Made by a program: the position numbers and the translations under genes. Source: a virus. From it: a stretch of DNA of 64,000 bases. The first letter of the stretch is position 1. The number at the start of each line of letters is the position of its first letter. The stretch spans positions 28,875-92,874 of the IMG/VR virus record IMGVR_UViG_3300046501_000082; one strand, given 5' to 3'. The notes below the pieces were generated by a model. The model did not search any database and was not told the origin of the DNA. It was given only the letters and a program-made list of their open reading frames with translations. Shown here piece by piece: positions 49,530 through 58,085 of this stretch.

Positions 49530-50357
49530 TTAACCCTTCTCAAAGTAAAATGCTTTAACCAAAGCCTTCGTAAGCTTACTACGACGACCACTATCTTCAA
49601 ATGTGAAGTTTACAAAACCAATATTGTTTTCCAGTTCATAAATATCCTCGGCGTCCAGAAACTTAGGTGGATTGGTTTTAATGCTGTCAAGAAGTTGGCT
49701 CAAGTACAACAAGCCTGTTTCCTTCCTGATATCTTTTTGACGCCAGTCCCCAGTCAAGCATAGCTGAGCACCATCACCAACCCTCGTAGTCATCATTTGC
49801 ATAAGGTCAGTGTCAAACCCTTGCGACTCCTCACAGAGCACCATAACACCATCCTCAAAAGAGTATCCTCTCAGCCATTCTACGCTTTTGAACTCCACAA
49901 CTTTCTTTTCAAGCATATACGCAAGTTGTGCTTTACCAAGAAACTTACTTAGATGCTCCAAGATACTAGTAAAAATCATTGACAATTTTTCGGTTTCGGA
50001 ACCGGGGACCGCACCTATTGTTCGACCACAAGATTCGTATGGACGTACCAAAAAGAGTTTATGAATCGCTTTGTCTCGCAGTTGGTTAGCAGCGTGCCAT
50101 GCAGCAAGAATTGACTTACCACCGCCTGCCGGTCCCTGCAATGCCACAATTTTACGTCCCTCTTGCAAATAATAAGCACCAAGTTTCTGTGCTTCACCGA
50201 TAGGCGTAAAGGGCATTGCGTTAAAAACCTTTTCTTCAGCAAACTTATCCCGATTTACAGCAGAACCCCCTACTTTAGTTTTACGTGTCCGAGTACGTGG
50301 GACCGAAACTTCGATTCCGTCAACTTCTACAATCGTCTGCCGATTTTTAGCACCCAT
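49530..50357 (-). CDS. phoH: PhoH-like ATPase
   Basis: 275 aa. Walker A LQGPAGGGKSI, Walker B MVLCEESQGF, sensor-like LCLTGDWRQKDI, and the DSGRRSKLTKAL end are the PhoH pattern. PhoH proteins are NTPases found in many phages, with a suggested RNA-related role. TGATG overlap with the endonuclease-like gene upstream. Confidence 0.88.
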   Translation of the reverse strand: MGAKNRQTIVEVDGIEVSVPRTRTRKTKVGGSAVNRDKFAEEKVFNAMPFTPIGEAQKLGAYYLQEGRKIVALQGPAGGGKSILAAWHAANQLRDKAIHKLFLVRPYESCGRTIGAVPGSETEKLSMIFTSILEHLSKFLGKAQLAYMLEKKVVEFKSVEWLRGYSFEDGVMVLCEESQGFDTDLMQMMTTRVGDGAQLCLTGDWRQKDIRKETGLLYLSQLLDSIKTNPPKFLDAEDIYELENNIGFVNFTFEDSGRRSKLTKALVKAFYFEKG

Positions 50358-51532
50358 CAGTCTGTTACCTCAACTTTCCAATTAATAAGGGATGTGTAAA
50401 CTTGTGAATTAATTTCAGATTTGTATTTCTCTGCAATTTCTTTTACAACAGACTCTTTAGCTTCTTTGTAAACCAAGAAAGCTTGTTCAGGTGTTGCAAA
50501 CCTCCCTAAGCAAATCCTACGACCTTCACGATTAATCTGAGCAATAAATTTGCCAGACTTTGCTTCTTTATGTACACCTAGTGGATAGTCACCTCTCTTA
50601 TTACCCCGCAAAGTAAACAAATTATTAATAGCTACAGGAACATACGAGCATTTATCTGGTGAGTAAATTTTATTACCTTGCTCAATAATATCTTTATCCA
50701 AACACCAGTCTTTATTTTTAATAAACTCCGGTTGAGATTCAGACCAAGCAGCAAAGTTCTGAAAACAATGCCACACTTTATGTACAGAGCAACCAACGTA
50801 GGTAATATTCTTTTTCAAGGACTCTTCATCATAGCAACGAGTGATCATGTTAGACCAGACAGTCCATAGCTGTAGAGAGTTTGCTGGTGAATATGTGCCC
50901 TCACCAATATACCCAACACCGGCTACACTCAAACGATAAGGGTTCCTAATACCGCGTTTTGCATCATTCCTAAGGACAACCTTCTCATAACCAAAAGAGT
51001 CCAAGAACTTAATTCTACATTTAGCTCCAGCCAAAAGTTCAATAATCTCAAATGTAGATCCGTAGAAATTCTCAATAATTTGACCAACTTCAACAGCGGG
51101 CTTCCGCTTTATCCCAGTCTTCTCATACTTAATTGTCGGCAGTAATGGTGTTGCCAACCAATCACGAATTGATCCATTCTTAATCTCTTTTACTGCACTC
51201 CAAGCCTCAAATCCAGACTTAGTAAACTTAACCTTAACTTTATTTGATGTTACATACTCTACAATTTCAAAGTCAAGGCCTTTCTTATTTTTAAGGACTT
51301 CACCTATAGCTACAGCAGGACGAAGATTGTTTTTACCGTTTTCACGAATAAGCTCTTTTTGCAAGCACCGACAAGATTGAGTCTTACCAGCCAATACACT
51401 ATGCACATCAGTTGTAGTTTCATTACCACATGAGCAACTGCACACAAATTTAGGCTTCGGATTACGAACTACACCAATGATTGTCAGTCTGCCATAAACT
51501 TCTCCTATATGTTTTGAATAAAAATCTTCCAC
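50357..51532 (-). CDS. Homing-endonuclease-like protein with repeat and AP2-like domains
   Basis: 391 aa. N-terminal zinc module GEVYGRLTIIGVV...CSCSCGNETT...SCRCLQ. Two repeats of about 60 residues follow (FEIVEYVTSNKVKVKF and FEIIELLAGAKCRIKF). Next is a nuclease-like block: LWTVWSNMITRCYDEES...KVWHCFQNFAAW...WCLDKDI. A terminal AP2-like part follows (GDYPLGVHKEAKSGKFIAQI...CLGRFATPEQAF). Homologous blocks occur at 1-492 and 61344-62099. Probably a selfish insertion before phoH. Confidence 0.75.
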   Translation of the reverse strand: MEDFYSKHIGEVYGRLTIIGVVRNPKPKFVCSCSCGNETTTDVHSVLAGKTQSCRCLQKELIRENGKNNLRPAVAIGEVLKNKKGLDFEIVEYVTSNKVKVKFTKSGFEAWSAVKEIKNGSIRDWLATPLLPTIKYEKTGIKRKPAVEVGQIIENFYGSTFEIIELLAGAKCRIKFLDSFGYEKVVLRNDAKRGIRNPYRLSVAGVGYIGEGTYSPANSLQLWTVWSNMITRCYDEESLKKNITYVGCSVHKVWHCFQNFAAWSESQPEFIKNKDWCLDKDIIEQGNKIYSPDKCSYVPVAINNLFTLRGNKRGDYPLGVHKEAKSGKFIAQINREGRRICLGRFATPEQAFLVYKEAKESVVKEIAEKYKSEINSQVYTSLINWKVEVTD

Positions 51533-51618
51533 TCTTCTCTCCTAATTTAATTTATACAACCCTTCTCACCAACAACACAACCAATATTGCATACTTTCAT
51601 CTAGAACACAAGCTTTAT

Positions 51619-51834
51619 TCAAGAAATCACAAACTTAAATTTACTCTCCGGGCTTGTTGAGTTGAAATACATCTTGCAAGCCTCATCAATATCACATCGC
51701 TGTGAAATACTGCAAGGAACTTCATTAAATTTAAATTCAACCCATTCCAAATTTAGCTTGACAGCGAGGGTGTGAGCCTCTGTACAAGCTTCTCTGATTG
51801 AAGTACCGGAGCTAAAGCTTACTGTAAAATTCAT
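51619..51834 (-). CDS. Small hypothetical protein
   Basis: 71 aa, MNFTVSFSSGTSIREACTEA; alpha/beta. Starts in the preceding stop. Confidence 0.6.
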   Translation of the reverse strand: MNFTVSFSSGTSIREACTEAHTLAVKLNLEWVEFKFNEVPCSISQRCDIDEACKMYFNSTSPESKFKFVIS

Positions 51835-52043
51835 ACCTTATCACTCCCCATCATTACATAAAAAGCCTTCATAGCCACCTCATCTACACTCTCCAAAGTA
51901 AGGAAATCTGCAAATCCTCCTCTTGTAGCCTTAGAGATACTACTTAAATAAACATCTGTCAATACATTATCCCGATTAACATAGAATGTATGTGTTGACA
52001 AGTGTGTCTCACAGGATGTGTCAATTTGTATTGTTCGTGTCAT
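51831..52043 (-). CDS. Small hypothetical protein
   Basis: 70 aa, MTRTIQIDTSCETHLSTHTF; beta-rich. Coupled both sides. Confidence 0.6.
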   Translation of the reverse strand: MTRTIQIDTSCETHLSTHTFYVNRDNVLTDVYLSSISKATRGGFADFLTLESVDEVAMKAFYVMMGSDKV

Positions 52044-52276
52044 TTAGGATTCCTCCAACCACCCTCAAGGAGAAGTTTATACCTATCGTGCCATACAAGC
52101 CCAGCAGTCTTACAATGAAGTGATCTGCGTTTGTATTGATTAGCTGCCTTATGGTTGGATTTTGTAGGGTAGATGCTAATTGCAAGCTCTGCATAGTGAA
52201 TAAGCTTCTCTGCTTTATCATACCATTCTTCAAGTACAGCCTTTGCACGTTCTAGGTGCCACGTTGGGATTGTCAT
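52040..52276 (-). CDS. Small basic protein
   Basis: 78 aa, MTIPTWHLERAKAVLEEWYD; helical, with a basic centre (SNHKAANQYKRRSLHCKTAG). Coupled both sides. Confidence 0.6.
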   Translation of the reverse strand: MTIPTWHLERAKAVLEEWYDKAEKLIHYAELAISIYPTKSNHKAANQYKRRSLHCKTAGLVWHDRYKLLLEGGWRNPK

Positions 52277-52437
52277 TTCCCCTCCAATTCCTTAGCAACA
52301 TCCTGCCAAGATACGCTAGTAATATATTTCTGCATAGCCAATGAACACTCTTTCTTTGTCAAAGGTCGTCCAAGGGATTCTTTTAGGGAATTCTACACGA
52401 ATTCCCAAGATGATGGAGATGCGGTATGGGTTTTCAT
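52273..52437 (-). pseudogene. Small gene with an in-frame amber codon in a stem-loop
   Basis: ATGA overlaps at both ends mark a 55-codon gene, but codon 15 is TAG (52395-52393). The 38 codons after it stay open and protein-like (NSLKESLGRPLTKKECSLAM...). The amber sits in GGGAATTC-GTGTA-GAATTCCC, a perfect 8-bp inverted repeat. Broken gene, readthrough, or a 14-residue product. Confidence 0.5.
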
Positions 52438-52703
52438 TTCCAAGACTCTTCGTGTTCCAGATATTCTTCTAAAGCATTCTCACACCAAGCTTGAATTTTA
52501 CTCTTTTTAGCTTTTACTACACGGCCAGCTAATGCAGCCCCATTCCCAAATCCATGAGATGTCTCCCAAATAGACTTCCAATAAGGAATCCATAGAAAGC
52601 TACTCTTAATTCTCACACGAACTTCAGCATAGGACCATCCACACTGGTGGAATGTGAACTGATATTCAACACCATCCTTAACCAGATACATTGGTTTCAT
52701 CAT
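52434..52703 (-). CDS. Hypothetical protein
   Basis: 89 aa, MMKPMYLVKDGVEYQFTFHQ; beta-rich then basic helix. Unknown. Confidence 0.6.
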   Translation of the reverse strand: MMKPMYLVKDGVEYQFTFHQCGWSYAEVRVRIKSSFLWIPYWKSIWETSHGFGNGAALAGRVVKAKKSKIQAWCENALEEYLEHEESWK

Positions 52704-52815
52704 TCTCTCCTCAATATTACATGTGTGTTTATTAGCCTATAAACAGATGGTATCATCCAACCCATAGCTGCACAAGGGTTTTCGTCCACTGCAGTTTTGT
52801 AGGGGATATTTTGCA

Positions 52816-53157
52816 CTAACTTGTGGCTTTCGCTTTCATTTTTACAGCTTTCTTCAGACAAGGAAAGCAAATCTCAGCAGTAGCACTCTCATAATCAGGT
52901 TCTTGACCAATCTGAACCATTTCTTCTACAGACTTACCACACTCATGGCAAACACAAGATGTCCAAGATGTATTACCAATAACCTCTTCAACCTGAGCAG
53001 GTGAAGGGTTTGGACCAAGTGCTACTAATTCTTCATGTATTTCTCTTTTGGTCCTACCACAGATACTTGCAGTGTTACAATAAGATTGGTGAGAATAGTT
53101 CCTGTACCAACGGGATTCAGCAAAAGCGGCATTGTCTAAGCGTGTGATTAGTTTCAT
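52816..53157 (-). CDS. Hypothetical zinc-binding-like protein
   Basis: 113 aa from the ATG at 53157. CVCHECGKSVEEM and ICFPCLKKA provide two CxxC pairs. A Ser/Tyr/Asn-rich start is followed by TKREIHEEL. Unknown role. Confidence 0.65.
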   Translation of the reverse strand: MKLITRLDNAAFAESRWYRNYSHQSYCNTASICGRTKREIHEELVALGPNPSPAQVEEVIGNTSWTSCVCHECGKSVEEMVQIGQEPDYESATAEICFPCLKKAVKMKAKATS

Positions 53158-53327
53158 TTTGTATACCAAATATTAGATTGCATTGTGTAAGGAGGCACAA
53201 GATACATTTGTGCATATTCATTGGCAGCCTCTTTTGTAGAGAATGCGTCAAGCTTTTGTTTAGCGTAGAATACAACAAAGCGTTTCTTGCCGTATGTGCG
53301 CTCGATGATGGATAGCTTTTTGCTCAT
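53154..53327 (-). CDS. Small basic protein
   Basis: 57 aa, MSKKLSIIERTYGKKRFVVF, then a helix with DAFSTKEAANEYA. ATGA overlap at both ends. Confidence 0.6.
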   Translation of the reverse strand: MSKKLSIIERTYGKKRFVVFYAKQKLDAFSTKEAANEYAQMYLVPPYTMQSNIWYTK

Positions 53328-53632
53328 TTTGTAGCTCCAAAATTAAGGATGCACCAGTCAACAAAATCCTTGTACTCATCTTCATCCATGTTTATTAATT
53401 CAGCACTTGACATAGCATACTGTACATCTGATTGCATGTAGTCGCCAAACCATTGTGATAGAAATTCCTCATCGTTAACAATAGTCTGATAGAGTTCCTC
53501 ATGGGTTTTAGGAGTTTTCTCTTCTGGATCATCTTGCCACTGGATAGCTGTGTCAGCATAATCTGTAGCGATTAAATGTGAGGACCACCGGTAGGTGTGT
53601 CCGAAGTTAGTCTTTACGATGAAGTCGTTCAC
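53324..53632 (-). CDS. Hypothetical acidic protein
   Basis: 102 aa from the GTG at 53632, which overlaps the previous TGA (GTGA) and follows GGAG. Acidic, helical C-terminus. Confidence 0.6.
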   Translation of the reverse strand: MNDFIVKTNFGHTYRWSSHLIATDYADTAIQWQDDPEEKTPKTHEELYQTIVNDEEFLSQWFGDYMQSDVQYAMSSAELINMDEDEYKDFVDWCILNFGATK

Positions 53633-53997
53633 AGATAGCACTCCGAGAACAGCACACCCTCTGTAAATACTTCCTTGATCTGTCCAGCAGCCTTAGCCAC
53701 AACCCAAGCTTCTTCACGACCCATGTAGACACCCCACTGATCTACAAACCCTTGGTCAGTTCCCACATCATGCTTAGAATAATCAACATTCAAATTGTCA
53801 AGAGTCATTCGCATAATTGGACAGAAATGACGATTACCTACGATCAAATGTCCATCCACAATACATGCTGCCATAGAAACAACACGCTGTACATTATCAA
53901 ATCTCTCCCACACCGGTTTAAAAGATCCGTCAGTGACTCCGTGCACCCAATGCATGTGGTTGATGTACTCTTCTGAAGCTTTAGTGATATCTTGCAT
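53629..53997 (-). CDS. Hypothetical protein, first of the leftward block
   Basis: 122 aa from the ATG at 53997 (AGGAGAAAG upstream). MQDITKASEEYINHMHWVHG. Promoter directly upstream. Unknown. Confidence 0.65.
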   Translation of the reverse strand: MQDITKASEEYINHMHWVHGVTDGSFKPVWERFDNVQRVVSMAACIVDGHLIVGNRHFCPIMRMTLDNLNVDYSKHDVGTDQGFVDQWGVYMGREEAWVVAKAAGQIKEVFTEGVLFSECYL

Positions 53998-54026
53998 TTC
54001 TTTCTCCTCATTTGGTTGATGTCCCA

Positions 54027-54055
54027 ATCTTACAGCCTATCCTTGTGGAATGCAA
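54027..54055 (-). promoter_or_regulatory. Leftward promoter
   Basis: Minus strand TTGCAT (54055-54050), 17 bases, TAAGAT (54032-54027). Precedes the 122-aa gene. Confidence 0.65.
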
Positions 54056-54101
54056 GCATGATTTGGGGAAATTTATCAAACTATTTGTGTGAGGGGTGGG
54101 G

Positions 54102-54130
54102 TTGACACTGACAGAAATGTAGCGTAGTCT
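54102..54130 (+). promoter_or_regulatory. Rightward promoter
   Basis: TTGACA, 17 bases, TAGTCT. A 120-base leader leads to the polymerase-like gene. Confidence 0.65.
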
Positions 54131-54249
54131 TGCTCATATCAGTGCTGCCTTAAAGCAGTGCATAAAAAGAATTATTTCCTGAGAGCCTTTATCTATAAGG
54201 CTTACAGCGATTTATGGTCCACTACCTAGGAGGATAAGGAATATGATGT

Positions 54250-55596
54250 ATGAGGATTGATTTATGGAGTATAGATAAGAAAGAGAGAGTACAGATACAA
54301 ACTAAGCTTACACACTTTAACATCCACTACAATCAGACTAAGCAATACAAACACATTGTAGACGAGATAATGGAGTTAGGGGCAGGGAAGAAAGAAGTTT
54401 GGTGCGTAGTAACAAATATAGCTCGTGCTCTTAAATACAGAGCTATTGGTTTATCTGTCCCTAGGCAGCGTAGTGCCTATTCCAACAACGAACAGGGGAT
54501 ATCTCAGCGTAGGATGGTTATTCTCCTTGACAAGCTTGAGGAGAATGATTACACTGATAACTTTACAGGTGGTGTTGTAGATTGGAAAGAGATGGATACA
54601 GTACAAAGTTGTATTGTGTTTAAGCAAAAGCTTCTTGACTTGTTCATTGGTGTAGATGTGAGTCAAGAGCAAGACTATTTCAATGTTGTTGAGATTAAAG
54701 ACAGGGAGACAAAAGAACTCAAGTCTAAATCCGGTGTTCGTGGTGTTAAGATTATCACGGAATACATGAATGCCTACAATCAGCAACTAATGAATACAGA
54801 AATTAGTGATGAGACAGGATTGTTATCTGTTCAACAATATAAAAGAGTCTTCTCGGACAATCTCCGACAGGGCGGAAGGATTTACAACACTGCTGGAGGT
54901 GTTCAAGTGAAGAATGAGGAAGAGCGTAGTTATATGAAGATTAATGGTGAAGAGATTGTTGAGCTAGACTTCAAGGCCATGCATCCAAGCCTTCTGTATG
55001 AGCAAGAGTATGAAGAGAACTCAGAAGATATTGATGATTGGATTAAGAACACTTGGGGTGGTGAGTATAATCCTTATGGTGCAAAGATGCCTTTTCTTAA
55101 AGTGAATGAACAGAAGGTTGAAGCGTTTAAGAATACATTTGGTCTCTCAAAGTACGATCCTATTCGCAACCTTAATAAGCATGCACTGATGGTCAGCCTG
55201 AATGCCAAGACATATCAGAAAGCCTATGTGCAAGTGACGGAGGAGTTTCGTGCTGATCAACTTGGATGGGATAACCTCACTAAAGATGCTAAGTTTTATG
55301 GTATTGAGTCAGTGGGTAACTTTCCGGGACACACAGTTTGTCAAGCTGTAGCTGCACATAATAAACCAATCGCTAAATACTTCTTTAAGGATCAAGGTAT
55401 CAAGATGCAGTATTTGGATAGCGAGATTGTTGCAGATGTGTTGAACCGGTTGCTTATGGAAGATGAAGTGTTGCTTCCTGAGCATGACAGTGTGATTGTT
55501 CGTGCAAGTATTAAAGACAAAGTGATTGGCTATATGCGTAGTGCCTATTTAGAGTTAATGGGTTCTGATAAGTTTTGTTATTTGGAGGTTAAGTGA
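54250..55596 (+). CDS. Divergent polymerase-palm protein B
   Basis: 448 aa. AGGAGG lies 16 bases upstream, and a five-codon frame (ATG ATG TAT GAG GAT TGA) overlaps the start. The N-terminal region has a winged-helix-like unit (QRRMVILLDKLEEND). Then GGRIYNTAGG, motif A EIVELDFKAMHPSLLYEQ, a motif-B-like helix RNLNKHALMVSLNAKT, and motif C LLPEHDSVIV. The D-x4-H-P-S arrangement recalls PolB DxxSLYPS, while HDS recalls PolA. The steric-gate position (D+5) is His, as in protein A (25135-26418). Function unknown; a nucleotidyl transferase role is inferred. Confidence 0.6.
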   Translation: MRIDLWSIDKKERVQIQTKLTHFNIHYNQTKQYKHIVDEIMELGAGKKEVWCVVTNIARALKYRAIGLSVPRQRSAYSNNEQGISQRRMVILLDKLEENDYTDNFTGGVVDWKEMDTVQSCIVFKQKLLDLFIGVDVSQEQDYFNVVEIKDRETKELKSKSGVRGVKIITEYMNAYNQQLMNTEISDETGLLSVQQYKRVFSDNLRQGGRIYNTAGGVQVKNEEERSYMKINGEEIVELDFKAMHPSLLYEQEYEENSEDIDDWIKNTWGGEYNPYGAKMPFLKVNEQKVEAFKNTFGLSKYDPIRNLNKHALMVSLNAKTYQKAYVQVTEEFRADQLGWDNLTKDAKFYGIESVGNFPGHTVCQAVAAHNKPIAKYFFKDQGIKMQYLDSEIVADVLNRLLMEDEVLLPEHDSVIVRASIKDKVIGYMRSAYLELMGSDKFCYLEVK

Positions 55597-55597
55597 A

Positions 55598-56020
55598 ATG
55601 AACATCCCAGACGAAGTAGTTAAAATTGAAATTAGCCACAACACAATCCCAGCAAATCCTTACACAGCAACATATTGTGTATTGGTTAATGCCACAGTTG
55701 AGGAAGTGATTGAGTGCGCAGAGAAGTATCCAAAGGCGTTTGTGTTTACATTTGATACAACTCCAGTAGACAGGATAAAGCAAGATACGCTGGATTACAC
55801 ACCGCTACAGCCTGTTATTGAAGAATACATGGATGAAGATGGTGATATCATGCACCGATATGCAGAGGGTAGCTATAAACCTTGGATGGAGCGTTTAGTG
55901 CAGCGTTTGTATATTGGGAATTTCAAAGCTGAAGATCATAAGACTGCTATTGATCAGTTTGTGGAAAACAGTATTGGTAAAGATCAGGAATTAATTTATT
56001 CAAAAGGTTACAATAAATGA
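55598..56020 (+). CDS. Hypothetical protein
   Basis: 140 aa, MNIPDEVVKIEISHNTIPAN, with GGAGGTTAAG upstream. Follows the polymerase-like gene and overlaps the next by 4 bases. Unknown. Confidence 0.65.
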   Translation: MNIPDEVVKIEISHNTIPANPYTATYCVLVNATVEEVIECAEKYPKAFVFTFDTTPVDRIKQDTLDYTPLQPVIEEYMDEDGDIMHRYAEGSYKPWMERLVQRLYIGNFKAEDHKTAIDQFVENSIGKDQELIYSKGYNK

Positions 56021-56184
56021 ATGAATTGGACGAGGTATGTAAAATACAGCAAATAAGCCGTATATATTATGGCTGTGAACTCAAACCTTGTGATTGGGTT
56101 GTCTGGAATGACGAAAGACAATTATGGATTGAAACCGACGAACATTTTAGGAACAGGATAAGAAATGAAATACAAATTCCATGA
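56017..56184 (+). CDS. Small hypothetical protein
   Basis: 55 aa, MNELDEVCKIQQISRIYYGC. Overlaps both neighbours, the next by 20 bases. Confidence 0.55.
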   Translation: MNELDEVCKIQQISRIYYGCELKPCDWVVWNDERQLWIETDEHFRNRIRNEIQIP

Positions 56185-56449
56185 ACTAGAACCAAGCTAT
56201 GAGCTTTCCTCTGATGGTCGTAAATGGCCTGAAGAGGCTTGCAACAATACATGGAAGCTATTTAGAAAAGAAATCAACTGGATTGCCAAGAATCTAGACA
56301 AGGATGTTAATAAGTTTAAAGTGGACGATATGACATTTGGTGATCCTGTTGTATTTTATGATGGGAAATACTTCGGGTATCTTTTGGATGATTTCTATTA
56401 TGCAATGGATATAGACGATTGGGATAGTTATTGGTTGTTTGATAATTGA
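56165..56449 (+). CDS. Hypothetical acidic protein
   Basis: 94 aa, MKYKFHELEPSYELSSDGRK; ends rich in Asp and Tyr. Unknown. Confidence 0.6.
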   Translation: MKYKFHELEPSYELSSDGRKWPEEACNNTWKLFRKEINWIAKNLDKDVNKFKVDDMTFGDPVVFYDGKYFGYLLDDFYYAMDIDDWDSYWLFDN

Positions 56450-56458
56450 GGGTAAGAA

Positions 56459-56650
56459 ATGAGTAACTATCAAGATTGGTATGACTCTGAGGTTGAAAAA
56501 TATAATCCAAACACAGCCGTTGCCGGTAATCTCGACAGAATTGGCAGCCTGTGTGGGATTGAAAGAAGCTCTTCTAATCAACTACTAGAAGATGATAATA
56601 GTTTCAGAAAAAGAATCTTAGAAGAAACTAGCATTATACTTGACAAATAA
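56459..56650 (+). CDS. Small acidic protein
   Basis: 63 aa, MSNYQDWYDSEVEKYNPNTA; GAGGGTAAG upstream. Unknown. Confidence 0.6.
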   Translation: MSNYQDWYDSEVEKYNPNTAVAGNLDRIGSLCGIERSSSNQLLEDDNSFRKRILEETSIILDK

Positions 56651-56704
56651 CTGTTGCTTATGGTTTACTAACAACTTGAAATAACAACCAAGGAGTCCAC
56701 AAGA

Positions 56705-56881
56705 ATGGGCAACGAAAACTATTGCCCTGATTGTGGGGCTGAAGAAAAAGATTGTGTATGTTTCTTTGAAGAAAGTGCTGAAGAGTTTGTTGATGGATGC
56801 TTCCGTTGGGAATACCAACATGAAGGAATTAGTCATTATGGAACACTTTTCAAGAAAGTGATGCCTGATCGTGATAGTTAA
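56705..56881 (+). CDS. Small zinc-ribbon protein
   Basis: 58 aa. NYCPDCGAEEKDCVC gives two Cys pairs, then an acidic part. AAGGAGTCC upstream. Confidence 0.6.
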   Translation: MGNENYCPDCGAEEKDCVCFFEESAEEFVDGCFRWEYQHEGISHYGTLFKKVMPDRDS

Positions 56882-56915
56882 AATCAATAAATGTACACAA
56901 TCTGATAGAAATATA

Positions 56916-56943
56916 TTGACAATAAGAAATAAGTCTGTATAAT
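56916..56943 (+). promoter_or_regulatory. Consensus promoter
   Basis: TTGACA, 16 bases, TATAAT: both hexamers perfect. The only fully consensus promoter in the window. Confidence 0.85.
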
Positions 56944-56980
56944 AGTAAACGTGAATCATTGCACAAAAGGAGAAAATAAA

Positions 56981-57064
56981 ATGAAAGAAGAATACGAAGG
57001 CTTCATTGATAGTTGGGAAGATTACATTGGTGCTGAAGAAATTAGTTCAGTAGAAACAATTTAA
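56981..57064 (+). CDS. 27-residue acidic peptide
   Basis: MKEEYEGFIDSWEDYIGAEE and a short tail, with AAAGGAGAAAA upstream and a perfect consensus promoter. May be a regulatory peptide or a leader. Confidence 0.5.
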   Translation: MKEEYEGFIDSWEDYIGAEEISSVETI

Positions 57065-57581
57065 AGAACACATTCAATCTTGACGAGGGTTGTCTAATTC
57101 CCTTTAAGGGGCTTGAAAGAATTCTGACGAGAGTTTAAAGTCTTCCATTGTGTGACTGGGAGCAATGAATTCTGTTAAGAAAACCATAACCTCTACGCCT
57201 ATCATTGAAGCGCACCAAGAGGTTTCTTAGTTTTACAAGCCAGAGGGATACACTTTGTGTATTGCTTGAAAGGTTGGGCACTACTTAGGGCACACAGTAA
57301 AGCGATGTAGAGTCTTTATTTGTCTGTCTCCAACACAGCTTGTACTTGTTTCACCCGACATCATACAAGTCTAAATTCTTTTAAGATTGATGTCTTCAAA
57401 CTGTCAGTGTTTTCTCTCCTTCCACTGACAACTTAAAGAGTGTCTGCCCTCTCCCAGATATCTCTTCGCATTTTCCCTAGGTGCTCTCCTCACTTGGGAA
57501 AATGCTTTCTTAAGTCCTATTACCGTTTATTAACGAACTGCAATGTTTATTGCTGATAGGCTTTAAGAAATCTATTTCAAT
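57065..57581 (+). other. Non-coding region before the tRNA
   Basis: About 520 bases without a credible gene. GCATTTTCCC (57468-57477) and GGGAAAATGC (57496-57505) form a perfect 10-bp inverted repeat followed by TTTCTT, probably a terminator. A CAGTG...CACTG pair lies near 57400-57427. Region separates early-type genes from the structural block; may hold late promoters or a packaging site. Confidence 0.5.
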
Positions 57582-57653
57582 TGGCTGATAGTGAAACGGT
57601 TATCACATGTCCCTTTGACGGACACATTCTCTGTTCGAATCAGAGTCGGTCGG
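57582..57653 (+). tRNA. trnQ: tRNA-Gln (anticodon TTG)
   Basis: D arm GTGA/TCAC with GG in the loop, anticodon arm TGTCC-CTTTGAC-GGACA (anticodon 57615-57617), four-base variable loop, T arm CTCTG-TTCGAAT-CAGAG. The acceptor TGGCTGA/TCGGTCG pairs with three G-T wobbles. G discriminator as in tRNA-Gln. CCA is not encoded (CCT). The anticodon loop equals that of T4 tRNA-Gln. It reads CAA, so it does not explain the amber genes. Confidence 0.85.
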
Positions 57654-57677
57654 CCTGCCAAACAAAAGGTGTTTAAT

Positions 57678-58085
57678 ATGTCAAATAAGAAGCCCACACA
57701 AACTGATAAGTCTCGTGCTACACAGTTCGACGGAGAAAAGTCAAATCGTAACACCAAAGGCAATTCCTCTACTCGAATCCAAAAGAGTAAACTGCGTGAT
57801 CTTGCAGACAAATTGATTGAAAGACAAGAGATTGCTTTGCAACTTATCGATAAGAGTCTTAAGAGTGAAGCTGTGGACCCCGATGCAGTATCAAGCGCAA
57901 AGTGGGTTATACAAAGCATCAATTCGGTTGTGAAAAGTGCTAGCGCAGAAGAGCTTGGTTCATTCAATGCACGTCTCAAAGGCAAGCGAGATGATGAACT
58001 TGAAGAGCAGACTCCTAAAGAGATTGCTGCTGAGTTGAAACCACGTCTTAGTTTGGTGTATGTTGATCCAGATGAAGACGAGTAA
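57678..58085 (+). CDS. Possible terminase small subunit
   Basis: 135 aa from the ATG at 57678 (AAAAGGTG upstream); a longer frame would run through the tRNA. Basic N-terminus, helix RIQKSKLRDLADKLIERQEI, second helix, acidic end (YVDPDEDE). Size, order and place before terL fit a TerS, but there is no decisive motif. Confidence 0.45.
   Translation: MSNKKPTQTDKSRATQFDGEKSNRNTKGNSSTRIQKSKLRDLADKLIERQEIALQLIDKSLKSEAVDPDAVSSAKWVIQSINSVVKSASAEELGSFNARLKGKRDDELEEQTPKEIAAELKPRLSLVYVDPDEDE

Noticed and set aside
57582-57653. tRNA as an amber suppressor explaining the two TAG-containing genes
   Set aside because: Anticodon is TTG, which reads CAA/CAG, not UAG; normal TAG stops are also used.
57572-57985. 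Antisense 137-codon frame over tRNA and TerS-like gene
   Set aside because: Covers a folded tRNA and a coding gene on the other strand.
57591-58085. 164-aa protein starting at 57591
   Set aside because: Its first 29 codons are the tRNA-Gln gene; the ATG at 57678 has a ribosome site.
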